Counted from the stretch's first letter, positions 1 through 12,402 are shown. The stretch is DNA of 64,000 nt from Neoroseomonas eburnea (GCF_018129005.1 NZ_JAAEDL010000009.1:62001-126000), one strand, 5' to 3'. Program-made: numbers and translations. Notes: generated by a model from the letters alone, not told the origin.

Positions 1-1535
<1,535 letters not shown>

Positions 1536-1546
1536 GGACCTCTCTC

Positions 1547-2074
1547 CTAGTTCTTCGTCTGGGGCGCCGCGGTGGCGGCGATGAGTTCGTCGGTCAGCAC
1601 CAGCTTGGCCTTGCGGATGTTGCTCCGCGGGAAGGCGATCTCGGTCCCGTCATCGAGGCGCAGCCGGGCCGTCTCGGCATCCGCGCCGAGGGCGATGCCG
1701 CGGTAGCGCTTGCGCCCGTCCTGCGGGATGCCGAGCTCGACCGTCGCGACATGGCCGGCGAAGCGGTTCCAATCCTTGGCACGGGTCAGCGGCCGGTCGA
1801 TCCCGGCCGAGGAGACCTCCAGCATCCACTCGCCCTTGATCGGGTCCGCCACGTCCAGCACGGCGCCGACGGCGTGGCTGATCGCCTCGCAGTCATCGAC
1901 CGTGAAGACGGCGCCATCTGCGCGGTCGGCCATGATCTGCACCGTCGGCCGTTCCTTGCCCGAAACCTGGACGCGCACGAGCTCATAGCCCAGATGGCCG
2001 AGCGTCGGCAGGATGGCGTCGGCGATGCGGGCTTCGAGCCCTTCATGCTTCGGCAGATCGTCGTTCTCGTTCAA
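1547..2074 (-). CDS. rimP: Ribosome maturation factor RimP
   Basis: RimP assists 30S subunit maturation in the cytoplasm. The 175-residue product has the usual length and family motifs: an N-terminal alpha/beta domain ([16 protein letters not shown]), the [13 protein letters not shown] helix, the diagnostic [11 protein letters not shown] segment and a C-terminal SH3-like barrel ending in [11 protein letters not shown]. It is followed after 11 bases by nusA. The only in-frame start that keeps the N-terminal domain is TTG at 2074. It has no visible Shine-Dalgarno, because a hairpin with a T-run ends about five bases upstream. A later start cannot be excluded. Confidence 0.95.
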   Translation of the reverse strand: MNENDDLPKHEGLEARIADAILPTLGHLGYELVRVQVSGKERPTVQIMADRADGAVFTVDDCEAISHAVGAVLDVADPIKGEWMLEVSSAGIDRPLTRAKDWNRFAGHVATVELGIPQDGRKRYRGIALGADAETARLRLDDGTEIAFPRSNIRKAKLVLTDELIAATAAPQTKN

Positions 2075-2079
2075 GCAAC

Positions 2080-2107
2080 AAAAAAGGCGGCCTCTTGCAA
2101 GGCCACC
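2080..2107 (-). terminator. Hairpin plus T-run just upstream of rimP
   Basis: On the minus strand GGTGGCC, an eight-base loop and GGCCGCC (one G-U pair) are followed by TTTTTT. This is a classic intrinsic terminator shape. It ends about five bases before the TTG start of rimP, so it either stops transcription from upstream or acts as a leader attenuator for rimP-nusA. Confidence 0.6.
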
Positions 2108-2227
2108 CCCCGTCGGTCCGGATGGTGTTGTTGGAACGGCTTATGACGCTTCGGCGTACGGGATGCAAGCGGACTTGCGCCCGGCCGCCCGGAAGACGAA
2201 ATGTTCCGGCGGGCGGGAGGCGGCGCC

Positions 2228-2821
2228 ATGACGCGCATGACAGGCGGGCGGATCGGACGACGGGCGCTGGCGGGCGGGCTCGGCGGGCTTGTGCTCGCCC
2301 GGCGGGCGGCGGCGCGCACCCGCTACGTCTTCGACCAGGATCTCGGCCGGCTGGAATTCGTCGCGCGGCACCTGGGCGTGCTGTCCTCCACCGGCCGGTT
2401 CGAGGATTTTTCCGCCGAGCTGCTGATCGACCCCGAACGCCCCCTGACCACCTCGGTGGAGGTCACGGTCCGCACCGCCGCCGTGGCGCTGGCCTATCCC
2501 GGTGCGGTGGAACTGCTGCGCTCCCCAGCCTTCTTCGACGTCGAGCGCTTCCCCGAAGCCACCTTCCGCGGCGCCGCGACGGGCGAGGGCAGCCTTTCCC
2601 GCTTCGCCGTCGCCGGCGAACTGACGATCCGCGGCATCACCCGGCCGCACCGGATGGAGGCGCGGCTGGTCGACCGCCGCCGCGACCCGGCGCTCGGCCG
2701 GGACGTGGCCGAGTTCAGCGCCGGCGGGGAGATGAAGCGTTCCGAATTCGGCATGACGGCGGACCAGGCGGCCATTTCCGACACCATCCGGCTCGTCGTG
2801 CGTGTCCGCCTCATCGTCTGA
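2228..2821 (+). CDS. YceI-family periplasmic lipid-binding-type protein
   Basis: YceI proteins are small periplasmic beta-barrel lipocalin-like proteins that bind isoprenoid or other lipids; the ligand here is unknown. The 197-residue product starts with an arginine-rich, Tat-like leader (GRIGRRALAGGLGGLVLARRAAA), then YVFDQDLGRLEFVARHLGVL and the conserved closing GEMKRSEFGMTAD region. The ATG at 2228 is preferred over an upstream start at 2201 because GGAGG lies about seven bases before it. The next gene is a cytochrome b561 that overlaps its 3' end, matching the frequent yceI-yceJ pairing, so a shared role in membrane redox chemistry is likely. Confidence 0.88.
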   Translation: MTRMTGGRIGRRALAGGLGGLVLARRAAARTRYVFDQDLGRLEFVARHLGVLSSTGRFEDFSAELLIDPERPLTTSVEVTVRTAAVALAYPGAVELLRSPAFFDVERFPEATFRGAATGEGSLSRFAVAGELTIRGITRPHRMEARLVDRRRDPALGRDVAEFSAGGEMKRSEFGMTADQAAISDTIRLVVRVRLIV

Positions 2822-3350
2822 CGGCTGGAGCGCGACGCAGCGTCGGCTGCACTGGGCCGTGGCCGCCCTGGTGCTGGCGGGCTTCGCGATCGGCCTGGTG
2901 ATGGTCGCGCTGCCGCTGACGCTGCTGCTGGAAAAGATCCTCGCCTACCAGGCGCACAAGACCATCGGGCTGCTGGTGCCGCCGCTGGTGACTTGGCGGC
3001 TGTGGCTGCGGGCACGGCGCGGGCGGCCGGCGGAGGAGGAGGGCATTCCCCTGTGGCAGCGGCGCGCCGCGGCGCTTGGGCATGTGGCGCTCTATGCGCT
3101 GCTGCTGGTGGTGCCGGCGCTCGGCTACCTGAGTGCCAGCACGGCACCGGGGCAGATCGAGACAGTGATCTTCCTGCTCATCCCCGTGCCGCACCTGCTG
3201 GAGCCGGATGAGGCGCTGTATGAGCGTCTGCGGGGGCTGCATCAGGCGCTGGCCTGGGCGCTGGTGCTGCTCGCGGCCGGGCATGGCGCCATGGCGCTGC
3301 ATCATCACAGGCGGGGGCGCAGGGTCCTGGCTCGGATGCTCGGACGGTGA
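2802..3350 (+). CDS. Cytochrome b561-family membrane protein
   Basis: This is a predicted four-helix inner-membrane di-haem cytochrome b561 (182 residues). Histidines in likely haem-ligand positions occur in RRLHWAVAALV, LAYQAHKTIGLLV, LGHVALYALLL and LRGLHQALAW. The first reading start is GTG at 2802, giving a 20-base overlap with the YceI gene, so translation is probably coupled. Family members move electrons between quinol and periplasmic acceptors. The substrate cannot be told from sequence. A palindromic repeat begins directly after its stop. Confidence 0.85.
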   Translation: MSASSSDGWSATQRRLHWAVAALVLAGFAIGLVMVALPLTLLLEKILAYQAHKTIGLLVPPLVTWRLWLRARRGRPAEEEGIPLWQRRAAALGHVALYALLLVVPALGYLSASTAPGQIETVIFLLIPVPHLLEPDEALYERLRGLHQALAWALVLLAAGHGAMALHHHRRGRRVLARMLGR

Positions 3351-3353
3351 AGA

Positions 3354-3598
3354 GGCACCGGGAGGGCTCTGCCCTCCCGGACCCACCCGCCAGAGGCCGA
3401 AAGGCCTCTGGACACTGGGACTCGATCGGGGAATCCAGGGCGGGGCATGGCACGTCCGTTGCGCCCGGTGCATCGGCGATGCCTCTCCCCGACGTCCCCG
3501 GTGAATCTCACGGTTTCCAGAGGCCTTGCGGCCTTTGGCGGGCTTGGCGGCACTGCAGCCACGGTTCAGAGAGGGGCGGCGCCCCTCTCCGGCGCGCC
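3354..3598. repeat. Two facing palindromic repeat units around a core
   Basis: The left unit (about 3356-3416) holds the hairpins GGGAGGGCTCTGCCCTCCC and CCAGAGGCCGAAAGGCCTCTGG. The right unit (about 3508-3598) holds GGTTTCCAGAGGCC...GGCCTTTGGCGGG and GAGAGGGGCGGCGCCCCTCTC in mirrored order, around a core of about 90 bases. The right unit ends one base from the stop of the minus-strand SDR gene. The left one starts just after the b561 stop. No gene lies in the gap. Confidence 0.85.
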
Positions 3599-3599
3599 G

Positions 3600-4358
3600 T
3601 CACGGCGGCAGTCGCAGCGCGGAATCGAGCCGCAGCGTCGTCCCGTTCAGCAGCGGGTTGGCACAGATCGCCAGCACCATCCGCGCGAATTCCTCCGGCT
3701 TGCCGAGCCGCGCCGGGAAGGGCGGCAGGGCGCGGATCGCCGCCTGCGCGGCCTCCGGCAGGCCGGCCAGCATCGGCGTCTCGAACAGGCCAGGCGCGAT
3801 GGTGACAACGCGGATGCCACTCTTCGCCAGTTCGCGTGCCGCCGGCAGCGTCAGGCCCATCACCCCGGCCTTGGAAGCCGCATAGGCGCATTGCCCGACC
3901 TGCCCATCCTCGGCGGCGATGGAGGCGGTGTTGACGATCACGCCGCGTTCCCCGTCCGGCGCGGTGACGGGCAGCGCCAGCATGCGCTGCGCCGCCAGCC
4001 GCAGCACGTTGAAGGTGCCGAGCAGGTTCACGCGCAGCGTCTTCTCGAACAGCGCGAGGTCATGGGCGCCGCCGCGGCCGACCACGCGCGCGGCCGGGGC
4101 GATGCCGGCGCAGTTCACCGCAAGGCGCAGCGGCCCGAGCCCTGCAGCCGCTTCGAGGGCGGTCGCGACATCGGCCTCGCTGGCGACATCGCCGGCGACC
4201 GGCGTCGCGCCGCAGCGGGCGGACAGCGCGGCGAGGCCCTCCGCATTCACGTCCATCGCCACCACGCGCACGCCCGCCGCCGCCAGCAACTCCGCCGTCG
4301 CGGCACCGAGGCCCGAGCCCGCGCCGGTGACCAGCGCCGAGGTTCCGCTCAGCTCCAT
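3600..4358 (-). CDS. SDR-family dehydrogenase, 3-hydroxyacyl-CoA dehydrogenase type II-like
   Basis: The 252-residue short-chain dehydrogenase has the N-terminal NAD(P)-binding motif TGAGSGLG, the NCAGIAPA strand, the catalytic serine in VNTASIAAEDG and the YAASKAG active-site Tyr/Lys. Its layout (GLFETPMLAGLPE after the active site, C-terminal NGTTLRLDSALR) resembles the HSD17B10/3-hydroxyacyl-CoA type II group, which oxidises 3-hydroxyacyl-CoA in fatty acid or branched amino acid breakdown. The exact substrate is an inference. The ATG at 4358 overlaps the trmB stop by ten bases. Confidence 0.85.
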   Translation of the reverse strand: MELSGTSALVTGAGSGLGAATAELLAAAGVRVVAMDVNAEGLAALSARCGATPVAGDVASEADVATALEAAAGLGPLRLAVNCAGIAPAARVVGRGGAHDLALFEKTLRVNLLGTFNVLRLAAQRMLALPVTAPDGERGVIVNTASIAAEDGQVGQCAYAASKAGVMGLTLPAARELAKSGIRVVTIAPGLFETPMLAGLPEAAQAAIRALPPFPARLGKPEEFARMVLAICANPLLNGTTLRLDSALRLPP

Positions 4359-5212
4359 GGCGCGTCGCTCCTGACGAAGGTCCAGTAGCGCGGCGTGCGG
4401 CCCTCGCGGATCGCCTTCGCCTCGTAACGGGTCGGGTGCCAGTCGGCGGGGCGATCCCCCACCGCGAGGTCGCGCAGCGCGAAGAAGGGCTGGTCGGCGA
4501 ACACCTCCTCCACCCAGGCCTGGTAGGTTGGATCGTCGCTCGCGATGCGCCATTCCGCGCCTTCGCGCAGGACGCGCGCGACCAGCGGCAGCATCGCCGC
4601 GTGGACGAAGCGCCGCTTGGCGTGCCGCGCCTTCGGCCAGGGGTCGGGGAACATCAGATACAGGCGCCCCAGCGCGCCATCGGGCAGCAGCGCGACCAGG
4701 TGGCGCGCATCCTCGGGCCAAAGGCGCAGGCGGGCGGGGACGGCGGCGGTGCCCTCCTCGCCCTCCGGCACCAGGCGCGTGAGCAGGGAGCAGAGCCCGT
4801 TCTCGAACACCTCGGAGGCGATCAGCGCCACCTGCGGGTTCGCGCCGAGCAGCGCGAGGGTGTGTTCGCCGCCGCCGAAGCCGATCTCGAGCCAGAGATC
4901 GGCAGTGCCGGGAAACACCGCCTTCGCATGGGCGGCCTCGGCCGCGGTCAGGCGGAAGCGCGGCAGGGCAAGGTCGAGCAGCCTCTCCTGCCGCGACCGC
5001 AGGGGATGGCCGCGGCGACGGCCGTAGAGCCGATCGGGGATGCCCTCCGGGGTCAGCGACGGCGCACGGTGGGGGGAATTCACCGCGCCCTCGGGTGCCG
5101 GAGGCCCGGCATCCGCGGCGCCGGGCACCGCCGAACCCCCGGACGGGTCCGTCCGGGGTTGCGGCGCACCGGATGGCGCGCCGCCCGCCTGTCCGGCGCC
5201 GCCGTCCATCAC
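4349..5212 (-). CDS. trmB: tRNA (guanine-N7-)-methyltransferase TrmB
   Basis: TrmB transfers a methyl group from SAM to G46 of tRNA. The 287-residue product has an unusually long, low-complexity Pro/Ala/Gly N-terminus (about 50 residues) before the core: [18 protein letters not shown], the SAM-binding [15 protein letters not shown], the [17 protein letters not shown] signature and the C-terminal [13 protein letters not shown]. Tandem ATGs at 5212 and 5209 overlap the metK stop, so metK-trmB-SDR form one minus-strand operon. A downstream start that removes the low-complexity tail is also possible. Confidence 0.95.
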   Translation of the reverse strand: MMDGGAGQAGGAPSGAPQPRTDPSGGSAVPGAADAGPPAPEGAVNSPHRAPSLTPEGIPDRLYGRRRGHPLRSRQERLLDLALPRFRLTAAEAAHAKAVFPGTADLWLEIGFGGGEHTLALLGANPQVALIASEVFENGLCSLLTRLVPEGEEGTAAVPARLRLWPEDARHLVALLPDGALGRLYLMFPDPWPKARHAKRRFVHAAMLPLVARVLREGAEWRIASDDPTYQAWVEEVFADQPFFALRDLAVGDRPADWHPTRYEAKAIREGRTPRYWTFVRSDAPWS

Positions 5213-6396
5213 CTGCCGAAGGCCCGCTTCAGCTCGGGGACCAGGTCGGTCTTCTCCCAGGTGAAGGTGCCCTTCTCCTCCTCCGGCGTGCGGCCGAAAT
5301 GGCCGTAGGCGGAGGTCGGCACGTAGATCGGGCGGTTCAGGTGCAGATGCTCCCGGATGCCGCGCGGGGAGAGGTTCACGAGGCCATCCACGACCTTCGC
5401 GAGCTTCACCTCATCCACGTCGCGCCCGGTGCCGTGCAGGTCGAAATAGACCGACAGCGGCTTGGACACGCCGATCGCGTAGGACACCTGGATGGTGCAC
5501 TTGTCGGCGAGGCCCGCGGCGACGACGTTCTTCGCGACGTAGCGCGCCGCATAGGCGGCCGAACGGTCGACCTTCGTCGGATCCTTGCCGCTGAACGCGC
5601 CGCCGCCATGCGGGGCCGCGCCGCCGTAGGTGTCGACGATGATCTTGCGCCCCGTCAGGCCGCAATCGCCGTCCGGACCGCCGATGACGAACTGGCCCGT
5701 CGGGTTCACGTAGAGCTCGTTGTCCGGGCACATCCAGCCCTGCGGCAGCGTGGACTCGATGATCGGGCGCAGCAGGCGCTTGATCTCGGCCTGCTCCATC
5801 CCGTCCTCGTGCTGCGTCGAGACGACGACCGAGGTGGCACCCACCGGCTTGCCGTCCACGTAGCGCAGCGTGACCTGGGACTTCGCGTCCGGCAGCAGGC
5901 CCCTCACCGCGACGTCGCCGTTGCGGCGCATCTCGCTGATGCGGCGCAGGATCAGGTGCGCGTAGTACAGCGGCGCGGGCATCAGCTCCGGCGTTTCCGT
6001 GCAGGCATAGCCGAACATGATGCCCTGGTCGCCGGCGCCCTCATCCTTGTTGCCGGCGGCATCGACGCCCTGCGCGATATGCGCGGACTGCGCATGCAGG
6101 TGGCAGGCGATGTCGGCGGTCTGCCAGTGGAAGCCGTCCTGCTCGTAGCCGATGTCGTGGATCGCCATGCGGGCGAGATGCATCAGGTACTCGGGCGTCA
6201 CCGTGCCGGGGCCACGCACCTCGCCGGCCAGCACGACGCGGTTGGTCGTCACCAGCGTCTCGCAGGCCACGCGCGAATAGGGGTCAGCGGTCAGGAAGGC
6301 GTCGAGCACGGTGTCCGAGATCCGGTCGGCCACCTTGTCCGGATGGCCCTCGGAAACCGATTCGGACGTGAAGAGATACTCGCCGGTATCGCGCAT
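5209..6396 (-). CDS. metK: S-adenosylmethionine synthetase
   Basis: MetK makes SAM from methionine and ATP. The 395-residue product begins [20 protein letters not shown], the canonical N-terminus, and carries [12 protein letters not shown], the P-loop-like [19 protein letters not shown] and the C-terminal [17 protein letters not shown]. The start at 6396 is set by this conserved N-terminus; the open frame extends further upstream into repeat sequence. Its stop overlaps the start of trmB, itself a SAM-dependent enzyme. I looked for a SAM riboswitch upstream and did not see one. Confidence 0.98.
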   Translation of the reverse strand: MRDTGEYLFTSESVSEGHPDKVADRISDTVLDAFLTADPYSRVACETLVTTNRVVLAGEVRGPGTVTPEYLMHLARMAIHDIGYEQDGFHWQTADIACHLHAQSAHIAQGVDAAGNKDEGAGDQGIMFGYACTETPELMPAPLYYAHLILRRISEMRRNGDVAVRGLLPDAKSQVTLRYVDGKPVGATSVVVSTQHEDGMEQAEIKRLLRPIIESTLPQGWMCPDNELYVNPTGQFVIGGPDGDCGLTGRKIIVDTYGGAAPHGGGAFSGKDPTKVDRSAAYAARYVAKNVVAAGLADKCTIQVSYAIGVSKPLSVYFDLHGTGRDVDEVKLAKVVDGLVNLSPRGIREHLHLNRPIYVPTSAYGHFGRTPEEEKGTFTWEKTDLVPELKRAFGR

Positions 6397-6475
6397 GGCT
6401 TGGTTCGGCCTCTTGTCGCGGAGAATGCCGGCGGGAAGCCCCGGCAGGCTGGGCCCGGAGAATCCGGGATGGGGG

Positions 6476-6504
6476 CGTATCGCAAGGGGGTGTGGCGGGG
6501 TCAA
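6476..6504 (-). promoter_or_regulatory. Predicted sigma70-type promoter for metK
   Basis: On the minus strand TTGACC (6504-6499), a 17-base spacer and GATACG (6481-6476) form a good housekeeping-type promoter about 80 bases before the metK start. It lies immediately inside the end of a palindromic repeat. This is a consensus match only. Confidence 0.5.
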
Positions 6505-6509
6505 GGCAG

Positions 6510-6768
6510 GGGAAGGCACCAGGGGGCGCCGCCCCCTGGACCCCCGCCAAAGGCCGACAGGCCTTTGGAAACCGCCATTTTCCGCAGCGCCGTGGGAGCT
6601 GGGCATCGATCGCTCCGGACGAGCACCGCGGACATGATTCGTCCCGGCATGGAAAGTTTTCCGGGAATATGTCCGCAGCCTCGGCGGCGCTGGCGGCTCA
6701 CGGTTTCCAAAGGCCTTTCGGCCTTTGGCGGGTGGGTCCGGGAGGGCGGCGCCCTCCCGGGGGCGCGC
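6510..6768. repeat. Two facing palindromic repeat units around a core of about 125 bp
   Basis: The left unit (about 6510-6572) contains CAGGGGGCGCCGCCCCCTG and CCAAAGGCCGACAGGCCTTTGG. The right unit (about 6700-6768) contains GGTTTCCAAAGGCC...GGCCTTTGGCGGG and GGGAGGGCGGCGCCCTCCC in mirrored order. The core (6573-6699) has no gene. The right unit ends one base before the stop of the next minus-strand gene. Confidence 0.85.
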
Positions 6769-7404
6769 TCACCACCCTTGCCGCATCGGATACCACTGCC
6801 CGTCCCGCCCCAGCGCGTACTGCCTCCCTGCGGCGTCGCGCCCGAAGAGCTGCCCGGTCGTCGGATCCTGGCTGATAGGCCCGCCGAGATAGGGCAGCGC
6901 GTAGGTCTGTCCGGTGCGCGGATCGGTCCAGCTCTGCTGGCCCTGCATCAGGCGGCCGGCTTCGGCCTGGCCGCGGCCGTAGCTGTCGGCGTGCTGTCCC
7001 TGGGCCAGGCCGCGGGCGCGTTCGGCCTCCCGCAGGGCAGCGAGGCGCTCGGCCTCGGCGCGCTGGTTCTGCAGTTCGTTCTGGCGGAAGGCGCGGACGC
7101 TCTCCGGGTCGAAGCGGTTGGTGGCCACGCATTGGAAGGCGAAGCTGGGCCACGGAACCTGCCCGCCCTGGGCAAGGTGCTGGCGGTAATGCGCCTGGCA
7201 GACCGGGTCCTGCATGCCCTGCGCCGTGAACTGCGCCTCGGCCTGCTGCATCTGCATGATCTGCTGGCGGCGCTGGGCTTCGACGGCGTCTGCCATGCGC
7301 CCGTAGTCCGGGCCGAGGTTCCAGCCGTTGTACATCACCTGCGCGCCGGCCGGCGCCGCGGCAAGGCCCATGAGACACGCGACGAGAACGGAATACCCGC
7401 GCAT
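6769..7404 (-). CDS. Secreted protein of unknown function, Gln/Ala-rich
   Basis: I do not recognise a family. The start at 7404 gives a 211-residue protein with a clear signal peptide (MRGYSVLVACLMGLAAAPAGAQ, cleavage after AGA). The mature part is rich in Gln, Ala, Arg and Glu and probably helical from about residue 35 to 140, with one Cys pair (PVCQAHYRQHL, AFQCVATNRF). A Gly/Tyr/Trp-rich C-terminus has short WTDPRTGQTY, QDPTTGQLFGRD and GRDGQWYPMRQG segments that look like degenerate repeats. It sits alone between two repeat blocks, downstream of dapB on the same strand. A periplasmic or surface location is inferred from the leader. Confidence 0.7.
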   Translation of the reverse strand: MRGYSVLVACLMGLAAAPAGAQVMYNGWNLGPDYGRMADAVEAQRRQQIMQMQQAEAQFTAQGMQDPVCQAHYRQHLAQGGQVPWPSFAFQCVATNRFDPESVRAFRQNELQNQRAEAERLAALREAERARGLAQGQHADSYGRGQAEAGRLMQGQQSWTDPRTGQTYALPYLGGPISQDPTTGQLFGRDAAGRQYALGRDGQWYPMRQGW

Positions 7405-7470
7405 CGGTCCGGCTCCACTGTCCGACGCCCGCAGGATGCCACCGGCGCCTGGCTGCGTCACCGAACCAAT

Positions 7471-7537
7471 TCACGGGTTCCGAGGGCCTTTCGGCCCTCG
7501 GCGGGGTGGCCCTGAGGAGCGGTGCCCCTCCGGCGCC
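7471..7537. repeat. Single palindromic repeat unit at the dapB 3' end
   Basis: GGGTTCCGAGGGCCTTTCGGCCCTCGGCGGGG is followed by a weaker second hairpin (GAGGAGCGGTGCCCCTC). It ends immediately before the dapB stop codon. It belongs to the same two-hairpin family as the units near 3360 and 6510. Confidence 0.75.
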
Positions 7538-8326
7538 CTACATCCCCAGCACGTCCTTCATCGAATACAGCCCCGGCGCCTTCCCCACGGCCCAGAGCGC
7601 CGCCCGCACCGCCCCGGTCGCATAGACCCGCCGGTCGAAGGACCGGTGCGTGAGGCTGATATGTTCCGACGCCGCCGCGAAGATCAGCGTGTGTTCGCCC
7701 ACCACCTGGCCGCCTCGCAGCGCCGCGAAGCCGATGGTCCCTGTCCCCCGCGCGCCGGTATGGCCATCCCGCCCGCTTTCCCGCCCCGCGGCTTCCAGCG
7801 TGGTGCCGCGGCCGGCGGCGACCGCGCGGCCGAGGGCGACGGCGGTGCCGGAGGGCGCATCGACCTTCTGGCGGTGGTGCATCTCGACGATCTCGGCGTC
7901 GTACTGCGCGGGCGGCAGGGCGGCCGCCATGCGCTCGGCGATGGCGAGGAAGAGGTTCACGCCCGGCGCGAAATTGGCGGCGTAGACGATCGGCGTCTTC
8001 GCCGCCGCCTCCGCGACCGCCGCCTCATCCGCCGCGGACAGGCCGGAGGTGCCGAGGACCAGCGGCGTGCCGGTCACGGCCGCGGCATGGGCATGGGCGC
8101 GCGCGGCATGGGCGTGGGTGAAGTCGATGACGACGTCGCTCGCCTCGCAGAGCGCGACGATGTCCGGCAGCACCGGCAGGCCGGGCGGCAGTGTTGCGAG
8201 TTTCGCACCGGGCCTGAGCGTGCCGCCGGCCAGGGTGGCACCGGCGGCCGGGGTCTCCTCGGCCAACAGCCGGCCCATGCGGCCGGCGATGCCAAGGATG
8301 CCGATCCGGGGTGGGGTGCCGCTCAT
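7538..8326 (-). CDS. dapB: 4-hydroxy-tetrahydrodipicolinate reductase
   Basis: DapB reduces hydroxy-tetrahydrodipicolinate with NAD(P)H in lysine and diaminopimelate synthesis. The 262-residue product shows the dinucleotide-binding GILGIAGRMGRLL, DVVIDFTH, GTSGLSAADEAAV, the substrate-binding EIVEMHHRQKVDAPSGTAV and a C-terminal GEHTLIFA with SFDRRVYA. The ATG at 8326 is the start matching the conserved N-terminus; the frame is open for another 46 codons upstream without homology. It is flanked by repeats on both sides. Confidence 0.97.
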   Translation of the reverse strand: MSGTPPRIGILGIAGRMGRLLAEETPAAGATLAGGTLRPGAKLATLPPGLPVLPDIVALCEASDVVIDFTHAHAARAHAHAAAVTGTPLVLGTSGLSAADEAAVAEAAAKTPIVYAANFAPGVNLFLAIAERMAAALPPAQYDAEIVEMHHRQKVDAPSGTAVALGRAVAAGRGTTLEAAGRESGRDGHTGARGTGTIGFAALRGGQVVGEHTLIFAAASEHISLTHRSFDRRVYATGAVRAALWAVGKAPGLYSMKDVLGM

Positions 8327-8803
8327 GGCGTGTCCTGTCCTGTAGCTAAGGGGCGGCAGGCTCCTTGGCGCACGGGACGCGGTCAAGGGGGCTGCGGCGG
8401 GGGCGCATCCTCCAGGGTGATACCGGGCATGGCGACATTCGATGGCCGCCTGGCGCTGCAGCACGGATGGTGGAGCGCGACGACAGAGGGCACAGGACGG
8501 TCAGCTCGCGGGAGAGGCGGCGGTTGCCGACATGCCAGGAGGTGACCGGGGCGAGCTCCGCTCTCCCCAAGCCCCTCCGGCCAGGGCTCCGCCCTGGACC
8601 CGCCAAAGGCCGAAAGGCCTTTGGAAACCATCACCTGGCACCGGGCGGGGAGGTCAGGCCGACATCAATGCCGACGCTCTTGCGCGCGACAGGACGGGGA
8701 TGCGCGGGGCGAAACCTTCGCTGTCACGATGGCAGGAAGGGGAAGCTCCGCACCTCTGCCGACCAGCCGCAGGGCGCGATGCGATCGGCAGGGGACGGTG
8801 CCG
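8327..8803. repeat. Non-coding gap with one palindromic repeat unit
   Basis: I see no convincing gene. A unit at about 8575-8633 carries CCAGGGCTCCGCCCTGG and CCAAAGGCCGAAAGGCCTTTGG, then AAACC. The rest, including 8634-8803, shows no recognisable feature. The dapB promoter must lie close to 8330-8400. Confidence 0.6.
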
Positions 8804-8910
8804 CTAGAGCAGATCCCGATCAGGTGGAATCACCTGATCGGCTAAAGATGCTCGCGAAAACAAGAGGCCGGAGCGGTTGCCGTGAGCGAAGGCGAACGGA
8901 AACCGCTCTA
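8804..8910. repeat. Compact palindromic element ending in the dnaJ stop codon
   Basis: The element opens with CTAGAGC and closes with GCTCTA. Inside, 8817-8840 is a perfect palindrome CGATCAGGTG-GAAT-CACCTGATCG. The closing CTA (8908-8910) is the TAG stop of dnaJ on the minus strand. From memory, GATCAGGTG-GAAT-CACCTGATC cores are dispersed in several alphaproteobacterial genomes. A degenerate relative may sit near 45383-45402. Confidence 0.65.
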
Positions 8911-10059
8911 CCGCCCCAGCCCGTCCCAGAACTCCTTCACCTTGGCGAAGAAGCCCTCGCTCTCCGGGCTGGTCTTTCCGCCCTTCGACCCTTCGGCCTC
9001 GAACTGCTCAAGCAGGTCGCGCTGCTTCGGCGAGAGGTTCTGCGGCGTCTCGACACTGACCTGGACATACATGTCCCCGCGCGCGGCGGAGCGCAGCACC
9101 GAGAAGCCCTTGCCCCGCAGGCGGAACTGGTCACCGGTCTGGGTGCCCGCCGGGATGGTCACGCGGGCACGGCCGCCGTCGATGCTCGGCACCTCCACAT
9201 GGCCGCCGAGCGCCGCCTGGGTCATGCGCAGCGGCACGCGGATGAAGATGTTCGACCCTTCCCGCTGGAAGATCGGATGCGGCCGGACGGCGATGTCGAC
9301 ATAGAGGTCGCCCGAGGGCGCGCCGCGCAGCCCGGCCTCCCCTTCCCCGGCGAGGCGGATGCGCGTGCCATCCTCCACCCCCGGCGGGATGGTGACGTTG
9401 AGGTTGCGTTCCCGCTGCACCCGGCCGGCGCCCTGGCAGATCTTGCAGGGGTTCTTGATGATGCGCCCGGCGCCGCCGCAGGTCGGGCAGGTGCGCTCGA
9501 TCAGGAAGAAGCCCTGCTGCGCCCGGATCTTGCCCGCGCCGTTGCAGCCCGGGCAGGTCTGCGCGCCGGAGGCGGAGCCGCCCTCCGCCCCCGTGCCCTT
9601 GCACGCCTCGCAGGAGACGGAAGTGGGGATGCGGATGCTGGTCTTGGTGCCGGCGAAGGCTTCCTCGAGGCTGATCTCGACCTGGGTGCGCAGGTCCGCG
9701 CCACGGCCGGTGGCAGCGCCGCGCCCGCCGCGCCCGCCGCCGAAGCGGCCGAACATCTCCTCGAAGATGTCCTCGAAGGCGCCGCCGAAGGGGCTGCCGC
9801 CGCCGCCGAACCCGCCGCCGCCGGGCCCGCCCTGCTCGAAGGCGGCATGGCCGTAGCGGTCGTAGGCGGCGCGCTTCTCGGCGTCCTTGAGGACGTCGTA
9901 GGCCTCGTTCAGCTCCTTGAACTTCGCCTCGGCATCCGCGTTCCCCTGGTTGCGGTCGGGGTGCCACTTCATGGCGAGCTTGCGGTAGGCCTTCTTCAGG
10001 GCCTCATCATCGGCTTCGCGGGCGACGCCGAGGACTTCGTAGTAGTCACGCTTTGACAT
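8908..10059 (-). CDS. dnaJ: Chaperone DnaJ
   Basis: DnaJ is the Hsp40 co-chaperone that loads substrates on DnaK and stimulates its ATPase. The 383-residue product has a J domain with the HPD triad ([17 protein letters not shown]), a Gly/Phe linker (residues about 76-120), four CxxCxGxG zinc motifs ([32 protein letters not shown]) and the C-terminal substrate domain. It lies 253 bases downstream of dnaK on the same strand. A GC-rich hairpin between them may reduce read-through. Its stop is inside a repeat element. Confidence 0.98.
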   Translation of the reverse strand: MSKRDYYEVLGVAREADDEALKKAYRKLAMKWHPDRNQGNADAEAKFKELNEAYDVLKDAEKRAAYDRYGHAAFEQGGPGGGGFGGGGSPFGGAFEDIFEEMFGRFGGGRGGRGAATGRGADLRTQVEISLEEAFAGTKTSIRIPTSVSCEACKGTGAEGGSASGAQTCPGCNGAGKIRAQQGFFLIERTCPTCGGAGRIIKNPCKICQGAGRVQRERNLNVTIPPGVEDGTRIRLAGEGEAGLRGAPSGDLYVDIAVRPHPIFQREGSNIFIRVPLRMTQAALGGHVEVPSIDGGRARVTIPAGTQTGDQFRLRGKGFSVLRSAARGDMYVQVSVETPQNLSPKQRDLLEQFEAEGSKGGKTSPESEGFFAKVKEFWDGLGR

Positions 10060-10251
10060 TGTGTCCCTCAGACGCCGGGCGGCCGGCATTCGCCGGCCTT
10101 GGCTTCGCGCAACGCACTGACGCGCCGGCGGCAATGGCTGGCCCGGGCGCGGTCGCGCTTAGCGCTCCCGGATCGCGGCATGCCCGGTTTCCTGCGCAGG
10201 CTTGCCTCTGGCCGCTGGCGGAGGCGCGTCACGACGACAGTCCCGACAGAT

Positions 10252-10285
10252 GCGCCGCCCGGTCCTGGGGGGAACCGGGCGGCGC
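10252..10285 (-). terminator. Strong GC hairpin between dnaK and dnaJ
   Basis: Twelve-base perfect arms (GCGCCGCCCGGT and ACCGGGCGGCGC) enclose a ten-base loop, 28 bases after the dnaK stop. There is no T-run, so it may be an attenuating or mRNA-protecting hairpin rather than a full terminator. A related hairpin follows the minus-strand gene at 48816. Confidence 0.55.
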
Positions 10286-10312
10286 GGCTCATGATCGGCG
10301 CGATCCGCCCGC

Positions 10313-12232
<1,920 letters not shown>

Positions 12233-12373
12233 CCGAAACTCTCCTCTGCGGCAGGCGGGGACGGCCCGAGTGAGGCGCCGTGCCCGCCCCCTGTGCTGAA
12301 CCGGCGGCGAGGGCCGCCGCGGATGGGTGGCTGGGGATCCCCCGCACGGGGCGGGGGTTTCGTGACGGACCGG

Positions 12374-12402
12374 ATGTATTGATCCGCGAGGCGGCGGACA
12401 AG
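12374..12402 (-). promoter_or_regulatory. Candidate heat-shock (sigma32-type) promoter for dnaK
   Basis: On the minus strand CTTG (12402-12399) is followed after 17 bases by CAATACAT (12381-12374), about 140 bases before the dnaK start. CTTG plus an A/T-rich -10 at this distance fits the relaxed alphaproteobacterial RpoH pattern, but the -10 match is partial. Confidence 0.4.

Noticed and set aside
6397..6510. SAM riboswitch upstream of metK
   Set aside because: I compared the leader with the short alphaproteobacterial SAM-II and SAM/SAH patterns from memory and saw no matching pseudoknot or conserved core. Only a promoter is supported; a covariance-model scan would settle it.
5095..7515. Plus-strand open frame of about 806 codons
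   Set aside because: It lies opposite trmB and metK and runs through repeats; its sequence has no recognisable protein features.
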